In this document: positions 49,971-59,800 of the stretch, piece after piece | Position numbering within the stretch: position 1 is the stretch's first letter | Layout of the letters: each line of letters starts with the position of its first letter | From: Leishmania mexicana MHOM/GT/2001/U1103 | Lineage: Eukaryota > Euglenozoa > Kinetoplastea > Trypanosomatida > Trypanosomatidae | Direction: 5' to 3' | DNA length: 64,000 bases | Assembly (NCBI RefSeq): GCF_000234665.1 | Contig: NC_018321.1 | Span: forward strand, 286,594-350,593 | Position numbers and translations under genes: made by a program | Notes under the pieces: generated by a model | What the model was told of the DNA's origin: nothing | Databases searched by the model: none | The model's input: the letters and a program-made list of their open reading frames with translations, nothing else

Positions 49971-51644
49971 CTACTCGGTCCCCCATGTCCACGTCCGACT
50001 CACCTCCTTCTTCGCTTCATGCACGGGTACGACTCCGACGTCGTTGCCGGTAAGGAAGCCGACGTGCGAGGCACGGTTTGCTGAGGTCGACAGCACGGTC
50101 TGCCCTACCGCCACGGCGGAGTTCACGACGGCGCGTCCGCTCTGCTGAGACGACTCAATCGCACGCAGCGACCACGTCAGGAGGTAGTCCCCGCAGCTGG
50201 CGGTCACGCACAGCTCCTTGGTGCCAGGAAAGCGGTCGAACTTCGCGGTTTGGAAGTGCACCATGGTTGCCCCACCCATGCGGAGTGTTTGCTCCGGTGA
50301 AGGCTGGAGGATGATGGGCTGCGGCTTTCTCGCTCCCATCCGAGTCTGAAACCCTGTCGACTCTTTGTCGTTGCTGTCCACGTACTTGGTCTCGATGAAC
50401 AGGAGAAACGAGGTGGAGGTCGCGACGATATACTGGCCGTCGGCTGTGACGTCGATGTCAACGATCGGCACCTTGGTGTCCAGCAGCGTCTTGGCAGTTT
50501 TTGGGAAGTACCCGCCTGCTGGCTTGCGCGCGCCGGGCGGGCCGGTGTAGAGTCGGATGTTCCCGGACCCATCACCGATGACGAGGTAGCCGTTCTGCGA
50601 GGTAGCATGGCAGGTGAAGTCCTTCCGGAGCGACGGCAAGGCGTAGTCAGTCGGTTGCTTCCCATCCTCCATGACGACACAGCTGCGGGGGTCCATGCGG
50701 ACGTCGATGTTGAAGGCAACGTTGCGGCCCAGGCACGTGTAGACGGGGCCAGAGTTCGCCGCTGTATGGTTTGCGTAGGCCACACTCTGCACGGGGAGAT
50801 CCGCTGGCTTGTACTCCTGCACCACAGTGCCGTGCGCGAGGTCTAATCGCTGCACCGCCGCACTGCTGCCGCCGAAGAGCAGCATGGTGACGTCCCCGTT
50901 CTCCAGGAGAGTTCCAGTGGAGGTGCCGTCGACGCCGCGCACGACGAGCTTCTCCATGGCAGCCCGGTCAAAGCCTCGCTCCGTCTGCGGCAGCGCCTGC
51001 AGCTCCAGAGTGGCCTCCTCGTTGCTCTTCTTGACAACGAGGGTGCGGTTGAACTTTAGCGACTCTGCGGCGCAAATATTGCCGGCGCCGGTGCTCGCCT
51101 TCGTCAACTGGGTTGGGTCGAACTCGAATACGGGCTCGGTGGCATCTTCGTTACAGACCTCGCGCGTGGTGGCGGCGCCGAGGTACTGGTACCACTCGTC
51201 CTCCGGGTCTACCTCGTCGTAGCCGGTGAGGAGGCTGTAGGTACAGCGGTTGTACAGCTCCACAAACTGCTGCATGCGCAACTGCGCCGTCACCTGCGCG
51301 ACATGCGCCGCCGGAGCGGTGAAGCGGAAGGCAACGGTCTCAAGCTCTTCATCGATGATCGCTGGCCAGTGCACGGACGCGGTTGGGGCGGAGTAAGAGA
51401 GCTGAAGGTCCACGCCGATGGGTTGCTCAAAGACCTTCTCCCCATCCTCGGCCACGGCGATGAGGTACTCCACACTGCTGTTGTTACTGCCGGTAGTGCC
51501 TGCCGTCTTCTTGTGCTTCAGCAGGGAGATGGTGAAGGTGTCCACGTCACCGAGGGGTTTGTAGTAGGGGTGCTCGCCCTCCTCCCCAGCGTACTGATAG
51601 AGGGTACCTTGGTTGGTGAACAGCTCCATGGTGGGCGCCGACAT
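49971..51644 (-). CDS. VID27-family protein
   Basis: A 557-residue protein from MSAPTMELF. The C-terminal half is the VID27 beta-propeller-like domain, shown by KTLLDTKVPIVDIDVTADGQYIVATS, GYLVIGDGSGNIRLYTGPP and KELCVTASCGDYLLTWSL. The N-terminal part (about 20-150) resembles the PH-like region of yeast Vid27, including EEWYQYLG-like DEWYQYLG. Yeast Vid27 is linked to vacuolar import and degradation of fructose-1,6-bisphosphatase, but its molecular function is unknown, and the role in a trypanosomatid is not established. No membrane segments. Shorter than the yeast protein by more than 200 residues, mostly in the disordered middle. Confidence 0.88.
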   Translation of the reverse strand: MSAPTMELFTNQGTLYQYAGEEGEHPYYKPLGDVDTFTISLLKHKKTAGTTGSNNSSVEYLIAVAEDGEKVFEQPIGVDLQLSYSAPTASVHWPAIIDEELETVAFRFTAPAAHVAQVTAQLRMQQFVELYNRCTYSLLTGYDEVDPEDEWYQYLGAATTREVCNEDATEPVFEFDPTQLTKASTGAGNICAAESLKFNRTLVVKKSNEEATLELQALPQTERGFDRAAMEKLVVRGVDGTSTGTLLENGDVTMLLFGGSSAAVQRLDLAHGTVVQEYKPADLPVQSVAYANHTAANSGPVYTCLGRNVAFNIDVRMDPRSCVVMEDGKQPTDYALPSLRKDFTCHATSQNGYLVIGDGSGNIRLYTGPPGARKPAGGYFPKTAKTLLDTKVPIVDIDVTADGQYIVATSTSFLLFIETKYVDSNDKESTGFQTRMGARKPQPIILQPSPEQTLRMGGATMVHFQTAKFDRFPGTKELCVTASCGDYLLTWSLRAIESSQQSGRAVVNSAVAVGQTVLSTSANRASHVGFLTGNDVGVVPVHEAKKEVSRTWTWGTE

Positions 51645-52420
51645 GGTTGGCTACACACACACACACACACACACACACAGCGAGAGAGGGACGGGAGGGG
51701 GGAGGGCTTATCGGTATGGAGAATTTCTAGAGAGAGAACGATGAGGCAGAAGGCAGAAGGCAACCACAGGGGCCCATTCCAATGGGAGCACACATCAAAG
51801 GCGGTAAGGGAAGACGTGAATCCAAACAACGTGCGACTGCAGGACGGGGGTCGTACTTGGCCTGGACGGATGTGTGCGTGCGTGCGTATCAGAGGGTGGA
51901 TGGTGGATGGTGAGGGGAGGCGGGTGGGTGGGGGGATGCCGTCACTATCGCCGCCGCCGCCGTCCCACACGCACGCAGAAAGAGAAACGGAGGTGTGTAC
52001 AGAGCGAGTAAAGAAGTGGGAGAGAGGAGGAGGGACGGTGCTGGTGGTGGTGGTGGCGGTTGCACCCGATGACGCACGCGCTTATCAGTTTCGTTGTGCT
52101 TCGCTTCATTCGCCTTTCCCCCTCCCTTCCCCTGGTTGCTGTGCACCTTCTTGGTGTAGAGGAGCGCACCTGCATGTGCCATCTACGCACCAGGACACGG
52201 CTCACGCGTCTCGATGATTCGGTGTGTTTGCCAGCATACAAAGTGAACAGAGAACCGAGAAGCCGTTGCAGAGGCAGGCACTGCTGCGCCCGCACCCGCA
52301 CATGTTCGCACCTCCGGATGGAACGGAGGTGAGAGGGACACAGGCGACTTCACCGCCGTTTTCAAATGATGCGAGGCCTCATTCTTCTGCAACATGGCGC
52401 ACGCCACGCCCCTTGAGGGC
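51645..52420. other. Short spacer with CA microsatellite
   Basis: No gene is supported. A CA run (51653-51679) lies immediately upstream of the VID27-family start codon, so it falls within its 5' UTR. Confidence 0.6.
51653..51679. repeat. CA microsatellite in the 5' flank of the VID27-family gene
   Basis: About 13 CA units, starting 8 bases upstream of the ATG. On the coding strand it reads GT. Its closeness to the start codon is unusual and could affect mRNA 5' end choice. Confidence 0.9.
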
Positions 52421-55400
52421 TCACGCGCTGTCATCGTTGCCGCGGAGGAGGGTCACGTCCGTCATGCGAACTGGCGTTGCCGTGACGCAGCTCAGGGCCA
52501 TTTCCTTCACGACTGCCTGCAGCGTGCCCCACGGCCCTTCATTGTCGAACTCGGATGGTGACGCACAGCTTTGGCGTTGCCTACCGCACAGGTTGGGATC
52601 AGCAGCCTGGAGGTGGCGCCAGAGCACCACGGCTTGCCGCAGGGTTCTGGGCAGCACCTCGACTTGGTGAAGTCGGCGAGCAGCCGCGCCGGTGCTGCGC
52701 AGCGTCTGGCCATGTTGTTGTTGGTCTTGCCGTAGTAGAGGCGATGATGGGCGTGCAGACACGTCGACACTCCCATCTGCGCTTACCGTTGCAACGAGGA
52801 GCCTCCACATTTCCTCTAGCTCGGTGCGCGACGTCTCCTCCTTCGACATTGCCGGCCACTCACTGCACCGCTCGAGCCCGTCCGCTGAAGTCGACACGTC
52901 AGCGGGCGCGTGGCCCTCTCCCATGCAGGTCGGTGAAGCAAGAGTGATGGGAAGCCACAGGTGGGTGAGGTGGTCTGTCGGCGCCACCACCTCCGCCTCT
53001 GAGATGACGGCGAACAGCAGCGGACCAGCGGCAGCAACTTTGCAACCGTCACCGCTGCCGGCCTTCGTCGCACTATTCGCTGCTACCCACGCAGCCGCCG
53101 CCTTGCCACACGCGATCACGACGTCCGCCTCGTCCTGCAAGGCACCAAGCTGCGTGGTGGCCTCGTCGCAGAAAAGGAGAAGAAGACCGCCGCGCTGGTG
53201 CCACAGCACCGGTGCCGCGCAGCTGACGGCCACAGAAGCGGCCGGGGAGCTGACCTCGTGCACCGCCCAGGGTGAAAAGAAAGCGCGGAGCGTGCGAAGA
53301 TACTGCTGTGTGCCGAGGTTGGGGTGTTGGGTGGGGTTGCCGCGTGGGAGCACTAGCGCGATGCGGGGGAGAGCCCTAAGGAGCGCACCGAGGCGGCCGC
53401 GAGGGAGTTCATAGGGAGGCGACGGCGTCGGTAAGCGTCTCTGCGTCACTGTCGAGGCTTTCATCTCTGCGGCCTGTTCAAGTGACGGGGCAGACTCCAG
53501 TGGCCCAGTGGAGAGCCGCCGCGGCCCGTCGTCGCCGATGCCGGTGCCCCACCCACTCGTGCTACGTGGTCTGCCGGGCCGGAAGCGACTTACGCTGGCA
53601 AAGACGTCCGCTACCAGTGCGTACACCGCCGCAAACACCGGGAACGCTTCACCGAACCGCGATGGGTCGACGCACCACTTCTCGTAAAGGTCCTCGATGG
53701 TGCTTAGTACCGTTGCGGCACCTCTTCCATCACTGCTGCCGCGGTGCGCGTCGCCGGCGGTCCCGGGCAGATCCGCGGAGGAGGGGTCAGGTGCCTTCAT
53801 CACGACCGCTGTGGCGTCTGCAAAAACATCGAAAAGCGTCGCTGCCGCGGCGTCTGTGAAGCTGCCGAGGGCAATCCTCTCTAGGAGGGCTGGGGTCAGC
53901 GCTTGGGCTCTTGCTGCAGCCGCTTCGGACGAGGAGTCTGCCGTCCCCATCACTCGTGGACGTTTCCGATTAGCCTTCTTGGTGGGAGAACACTTGCGCT
54001 GTCCTGCAGTTTCACCGCCCCCCTCAGCAGCGCCGCCATCACCCGTTTCCCGACACACCGCTACAGGGGTGCTCGCCAACACGGTGGAGAGAAGGGTCAG
54101 TTGCTCGGGGCTGCACGGGACGAGAATCTTGTTATCGCCGAAGACGGCACCGGAAACCTTGACAACGGTAGTGGCGGGTGCCGTAGATGGCGGCGGCTGC
54201 GTCGTCCCTGAAGGGGAAGCAGCTGCGTTGTTGCCGACCGGGGTTGGCCGCGGGGGCGGTGCCGGGACGTCCTGCAGAACACACTCCAGGCGGTCTTCCC
54301 CGAGGTGCGGAATAAGTCGCTGCAGCACCGCCTCCGCTGTGACTTGCTGCTGCTGCTGCGTGACGTGCTCCTTGAAGCTGACAAGTGCGTCGACGGGCGG
54401 CGCAGCTGCGAGCAAACAGCGCAGCTGCGTTTCCATGAGTGCCACTGCCTGCACTACCTCCGCGCTCTCTTCACCAGCACTGGCCCTGGTGATTGAGGAA
54501 CCATCTTCCTTCGTCACCTCCTCTTCCACAACCTCTTCTCCGGTATCATCGCGCAGCATGCACAGCCAGATCTTGCACTGCGCTCCGAACGCGTGCGACG
54601 TTTGCGGCGATGGGAGAGCTCTGCCTGCGTGGGTACCGTCGAGCAGCTGCACGACGTGGCCGCGCACCGTCATGAAGACGTGAAAACGACGCAGGGTGGC
54701 GTAGCTGTCGAAGATGACGAGAATGAGTGGCGGTGGGGACGCGGCGTTGGCAGCGGCGACGCCGCGACGAAGCCGCCGACTTGGAGAGGCGAGAGGGTCT
54801 GCCGTGGGGTCTGTGAGGGCATGGCGGCGGTGACGGCTGCAGTGATGCTCCATGTACGCGTTCACCTCCTGGAAGATGCCGGAGAAAAAGACATGCACGC
54901 TAGTCGGGGCGACGTAGCGGGCAAACATAGTGGCGGCTGACGCGGCAGGAGTCGTCGTCCCCCCGCTGCCGACCGTCAAAGCTGCCTTGTCAGTAGTACC
55001 AGTCGACAGAAATCGCCATGCGGCCGAGGAGGGAGTGGCCGTTGCGGCGGTGGGTTCGAGTGCGACAGGCTTCGCTGCCATGTCTTCCTCTGATGCGCCT
55101 TGTGCCACACCTCTGGAGTTGCGTGCCATCGTGGTGTCCGGGTGCTCGTCGTCGTCATCGCTGAGGCAGTAGAGTTGACGGAGCCGCCCCACGCAACGCT
55201 CCCGTTGCCGCTGCCGCTGAACCAGCAACGGTGATAATCCCGGTGCAGAGGTGAGCTTGGGGGACGGCGCATGGAGGGCCCGGTAGACGTCATTCACCGG
55301 GAGAGGTCCCTCCGGCGGAGTGACGTGCAAGACGCGCTCCAGCAGAGAACAGCGTTGTGGTGCAGGGCTGTTTTCCTCGAGAAGCCACCGTGAGAGACAT

Positions 55401-56008
55401 GCGGGCGGGCACGGCACGCATTCGTACATCGACACGGCCTCGTCGTCGATGCCTGGATCCGTAAAGAGGAAAGACACGGTGACAGTACCGGCCATCACCT
55501 GAATACCCGTCACCTCCGCGAGCGCGTAATGTAAGCGATAGGGAGGGGGTGGTGGTGGCATCAGCTGGTGCGGCGCTGCTGCAGTGACCGGAGATCCACT
55601 GACAATGCCGCCAGTCACACACGGCGACAAGCCACCGCGCACCGGGCGTTCAGTGCACACGCGATAGGGTGCAAAGACCACCGATCCGATGGACAGAGTG
55701 CCCAGGCGCGGGTCGCAGACACGCGTCGGTGCATCCAGCGCGGACGACGGGGGAGAGGACGAAGACAGCTGTGCCCTTTTCACCTCCTCGGCCTGTTTCG
55801 CGTTAGTGAGTGCGGCAGCGTGTCGAGATGACGACGCCGCGGAAGGTCGCCACAGCGCGAGAAAGTCCAACGCGGAGGCCGAAGAAGCGACGTCTTGATG
55901 ACGAGACAGCTGCTGCTGCCCACGCTCGTCTTCTGTGCTCGGTTCCGCCTTCACAGCATCACGGAGTCGCGGGGGTGGGCTTGGTTCAGCGGCGGAGGCG
56001 GTGTCCAT
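52421..56008 (-). CDS. Large unrecognised protein, kinetoplastid-type hypothetical
   Basis: 1195 residues from the ATG of MDTASAAEP; 24 upstream codons in frame are Pro/Thr/His repeat and are excluded. I do not recognise the family. The N-terminal 90 residues are acidic/Ser-rich. A first folded block (about 95-300) has beta-rich segments (LGTLSIGSVVFAPYRVC, ALAEVTGIQVMAGTVTVSFL). A second (about 390-520) includes HVFFSGIFQEVNAYME and LILVIFDSYATLRRF. The C-terminal 330 residues have alpha/beta alternation (IALVLPRG, LLLLFCDEATTQLG, ADVVIACGKAAAAWV). Long Ala/Thr/Ser linkers separate them, and a basic KKANRKRPR stretch near residue 700 could be a nuclear signal. No catalytic motif is evident. 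Confidence 0.75.
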   Translation of the reverse strand: MDTASAAEPSPPPRLRDAVKAEPSTEDERGQQQLSRHQDVASSASALDFLALWRPSAASSSRHAAALTNAKQAEEVKRAQLSSSSPPSSALDAPTRVCDPRLGTLSIGSVVFAPYRVCTERPVRGGLSPCVTGGIVSGSPVTAAAPHQLMPPPPPPYRLHYALAEVTGIQVMAGTVTVSFLFTDPGIDDEAVSMYECVPCPPACLSRWLLEENSPAPQRCSLLERVLHVTPPEGPLPVNDVYRALHAPSPKLTSAPGLSPLLVQRQRQRERCVGRLRQLYCLSDDDDEHPDTTMARNSRGVAQGASEEDMAAKPVALEPTAATATPSSAAWRFLSTGTTDKAALTVGSGGTTTPAASAATMFARYVAPTSVHVFFSGIFQEVNAYMEHHCSRHRRHALTDPTADPLASPSRRLRRGVAAANAASPPPLILVIFDSYATLRRFHVFMTVRGHVVQLLDGTHAGRALPSPQTSHAFGAQCKIWLCMLRDDTGEEVVEEEVTKEDGSSITRASAGEESAEVVQAVALMETQLRCLLAAAPPVDALVSFKEHVTQQQQQVTAEAVLQRLIPHLGEDRLECVLQDVPAPPPRPTPVGNNAAASPSGTTQPPPSTAPATTVVKVSGAVFGDNKILVPCSPEQLTLLSTVLASTPVAVCRETGDGGAAEGGGETAGQRKCSPTKKANRKRPRVMGTADSSSEAAAARAQALTPALLERIALGSFTDAAAATLFDVFADATAVVMKAPDPSSADLPGTAGDAHRGSSDGRGAATVLSTIEDLYEKWCVDPSRFGEAFPVFAAVYALVADVFASVSRFRPGRPRSTSGWGTGIGDDGPRRLSTGPLESAPSLEQAAEMKASTVTQRRLPTPSPPYELPRGRLGALLRALPRIALVLPRGNPTQHPNLGTQQYLRTLRAFFSPWAVHEVSSPAASVAVSCAAPVLWHQRGGLLLLFCDEATTQLGALQDEADVVIACGKAAAAWVAANSATKAGSGDGCKVAAAGPLLFAVISEAEVVAPTDHLTHLWLPITLASPTCMGEGHAPADVSTSADGLERCSEWPAMSKEETSRTELEEMWRLLVATVSADGSVDVSARPSSPLLRQDQQQHGQTLRSTGAAARRLHQVEVLPRTLRQAVVLWRHLQAADPNLCGRQRQSCASPSEFDNEGPWGTLQAVVKEMALSCVTATPVRMTDVTLLRGNDDSA

Positions 56009-56835
56009 CTGCGTGTGTGTGTGTGTGGGAGGCCGGGGAAGAAGAGGAGGGAAAAGGAGGGTGGGTGGGGGATTGGACACGGCTCACTTGCTCAGCAGGC
56101 GAGCTGTGACTTGACCTGTGTACGTGCGTTGAAGCGATGAATAACGCGACTTAGATCGGGTGAAGGGGGACACGTATGTGCATGTGCGCATTCCATGTGG
56201 AAAGCGAGACAACCGATAGAGAGGGCTCTATAGCGGGGGTGTGGTCGTGTGTATGTCTATGCGTGGGCGAGGGGCGGATGTGTGGGCGTACGCGTGTGCC
56301 GATGTGCTTCACGTCCCCCCGCCTTGCCTTCCGCCCTTTCTCTCTCTCGTTCCGGTGCGCTGAGGCCCGTGTATGGGTGTGTGCCGTGAAAGAGGAGGCG
56401 GGATATGGTGGGGGGGGTGCTGGTGGTGGGGTGTGGTGGTGGTGGTGGTGGGGAAACAAGAAAAAAGGGAAGGGAACGAGGCAGCGTCAAACGACCACAG
56501 ATCGATGAGGAGGTGCATCAGCCTCGTGTATGTGCAGCACAACATGAAAACCAATGCACGCCATCCACCGGACCCCCCCTCCCTCCTGTTCTGTCTCGTG
56601 CCCCGAACGCTGAACTTTGTCCTCCCTTGGCGCAAGGAGGGGGAGGAAGGGGGAGAGGGTGAGCGAGGGAGAAAGGTAGGAGGGGCTGCGATGAGGTCAG
56701 CGGTGGTTGCGCGCCGGTTTCATTGTCTGTCGCCCCGTCGTATTGGATCAGCCTTCTGGCTGACGTAGCAGACATGAGTAGAGCAGAGGCAACAGTGCGA
56801 CAGAGCGGAAGGCACGCGCGAGCCTCCGCTCTCCG
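56009..56835. other. Spacer between two large minus-strand genes
   Basis: No gene is supported. GGT/GTG-rich repeats at about 56405-56455 read as polypyrimidine/CCA on the coding strand. Consistent with UTR and splice signals. Confidence 0.6.
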
Positions 56836-59800
56836 CTAGTGTGCAGGGGTGAGCTGGGTGAAGGAGGGGCGGCCGTGCGAGCACACGTAGTACTGTTCGA
56901 CGCAGTCTAGCGCCGCCACCATAGTGCGCGCCGCGGTGGGGCGAAGAACGTCCCCGAACATGATGGCCCCGCGACAGGAACGGGAGATGAAGAAGTCGAG
57001 AAACACCGAGGGAATGAGCAGCGGACAGTGGCAGCATAAAGGGACGGGGTCCGTGAGAGCAGACGGTGGAGGCATGAAAGCGTTGCCACATTCGGCAGTC
57101 GCTGCGGCTCCCACCACCTCCAGCTCCTCCACCGTTCGCTGCAGTGCTTGGATAGAGGTGACATGGCGAACGACCCCCTCAACCTTCAAGCACGGCCATG
57201 CCACAATAGCCGTGGTCAGTGAGGGCCGTGTGCATGAATGTGCGGACTGGCCAACACGCACGTCATTGGCCCAGGCAACAGCTCTGCTGCACTGCATCTC
57301 TCTTCGGTCCACGGCTGCCACAGCTTCGTGATGGAACCGCCATCCCCACTGACGCAGATGTGCCTCCACGGCGGTTACACGCAGACGCCACTCAGCCGGG
57401 AGGGAGACAGAGAATGACGCCGCCGCCGAAGACGCGCTCGGCGAACATGCGGCGCCAGTGACTGCGTGCGACCACAGCAGCTCTGCAACGCGGCGCCGAC
57501 GCTCGAGTGCCTTCCGTGCGTGGGGGCTAAGCGACAAGGAGGTAGGAGGCACGCATTCCGAGACCGTGCCAGAGCCAGCGATCGAGCACTCACTCGCGGC
57601 GCGCTCCACACCACGCTGCAGCTCGGGATGACACACGTAGGTGTCAGCGAAGCAGAGAAAGAACTCCAGCCGCACCCGCTCGTGCACCGCATGCTGATCT
57701 GCGACCCACCACTGGAATGCGTGTGGTTGAGGACGGCATACTGGCCCTTCAGGAAGCACTGCTGCAAGGCCACAGCTTGGCTTGGACGCACGCTGCGGGG
57801 TGGTAGGGGAAGCAATGATCAGAAACTTGCGCGCCCACTGGACCACCGAGACACCCGCTGAGAAGGCAGTGGTGATGGGTGGTATGGCATCTGGTGAGGC
57901 AGTTTTTGTGGCACCTTTGGCCGTATCAGCGTCATTGCTTTCGGGACCTCTGTGGAGTCCCCTCTCTGGCATCCAGGGACACGGTGCCGCACAGGCGCGG
58001 GGCAGTCGACCTAGCGCACTCCCACGCCCCGTGTCCAGGAGGTGTCGCATTCGCGTTAGCCCTTCCACCGTGTTGGAGGCCTGAGCAGCCGGCGAGTGAT
58101 GTGCAGCGGCAGACGCCTCGCGAGAGGATGGCGCTGTTTCCAAAGGAGGGCGAGAGTACAGTGCGGCCTGCTCCGCCTCTTCCTCTCTGGTGATGCGGTG
58201 CAGATTTCGGTCGAGGGTGACGGGGGTGCGACGCGGCGCAGCTGCCGAGGGGTTGACTCCGCTGCCGGTGGCGCTTAACCACAGCAGCGAGGCGGAGTTG
58301 AGCTGCACGTGATGCAGAGCTCTAGTGCGACCAGCCACACCCTCCGAAGACGCGGTCAAAGAGCTGTGCCTTGTCGAGGGCGGTGCTGGCACGTACGACT
58401 GCGTCCCAGGAACGGCGGCGGCCTCCAGCACCCGTTGACAGAGATATCGCACTCGTAGCTGCACCTTCGCAGTTTCCTGCTTTGCAAGCACATGGTGTGG
58501 GGTGCAAGAGGGCCGCTGCTGCGGAGCCGGGGTGGCCGTGTGCGGAGGAGTCGTTTGGGCCGGCAGAACGTTCTCGTCATCCCTGAGGGGGCCATCCCGA
58601 CTCGCGCACCCGCGCAAACCGCTGGTGAGGCGCCGCAGTGCTTCGTCGTAGAGCCGCAGAAAGGACTGCTGTCCCGAATCTCCGTGTCGGGCCCGCTGTC
58701 GGGCCTCGGAGATACGGGCAGGGACGTACGCGCTGTCAACAAACACAAACACAGGGACCGCTGGTGCTGAGATCGGCCCCCCTGGCAGCGGATGTGCGCT
58801 GTGGTGATGTCGATGAGCGTTGGTGGCGACAATGCCGTAGGCCCAGTGCGTAGGTTCCAGCACACGGCAGTGCGTCGGACACAACGGTGAAGACGGAGGA
58901 ACTGATCTACCGCGACAGCCATCGTCTTCCGGAGGATGGGGTTGGCCATCTCGCACGAGTATCATAAAGAAGGTCATGTGGCGCTCAGGAAGCGGGGAAA
59001 GGGCAAGGCTCTCTGCCGCGCTCGGTGTCTGGCGGGCAGGGAAGGCGCTGACGCCAAGCGGGGGAGAGGTGGCGAAGAGAACCGCAAAATGTCCAGGCTG
59101 CACCACCACCTCTGTCAACACTCCCTCTGCCGTCCTCTCCTCCGGGGTCCATGCACCGCCTTCGCGGCTCGCGGCGGGCGCAGAAGATGGACACCATCGT
59201 CGTGCACCCACCCTCGCACGGGTGGCGGACGGTGATGGGGCAGATGAGGGGTCTGGCACCGAGATCCCGAATGCGTGACACAGACGACGCGCCGTCGCCT
59301 CGCCGCGTGTGAGTCGGCGTCCCGATCCTCCGCCCATGCCCGCCTCTCGTGATGCCTGACGCACCCGGAGAGCGCCGCTGTACAAGCCGTGATGATCCAC
59401 GCGCAGTCCCGCCGCCGCCACGGCGTCAGGGTGTATGCCACCGGTATCACGACCTGTGCGCGGGGCAGAGGCGCAGCGAAGCGGTGCAGAGAGCGAAAGA
59501 GGGCGCAGCGGGAGTGTCTCAGCTGGCGCACGTCGGGCAGCGCCCGCGGCCGCACAGAAGTCATAGTCAACGATTAGCTTCGCAGAGAACGTTGAGGCAC
59601 CGTGCGCCGGGAAAGAGCACCGGGGCAGCGATGCGTCTCTGCCTCCACTTGCGCCGAGAGGTCTGTCGGTCAGATACAGCGGTGCCAACAGCGCACACAC
59701 CGCGGTCTGAAACACAACCGCCACGAGGTGTTGCTGCTCCTCCCGCCGTGCCTGCATGGCAGACGCCGACTTGCAGGCCCACAAGGTGCGGCGGCGAAAG

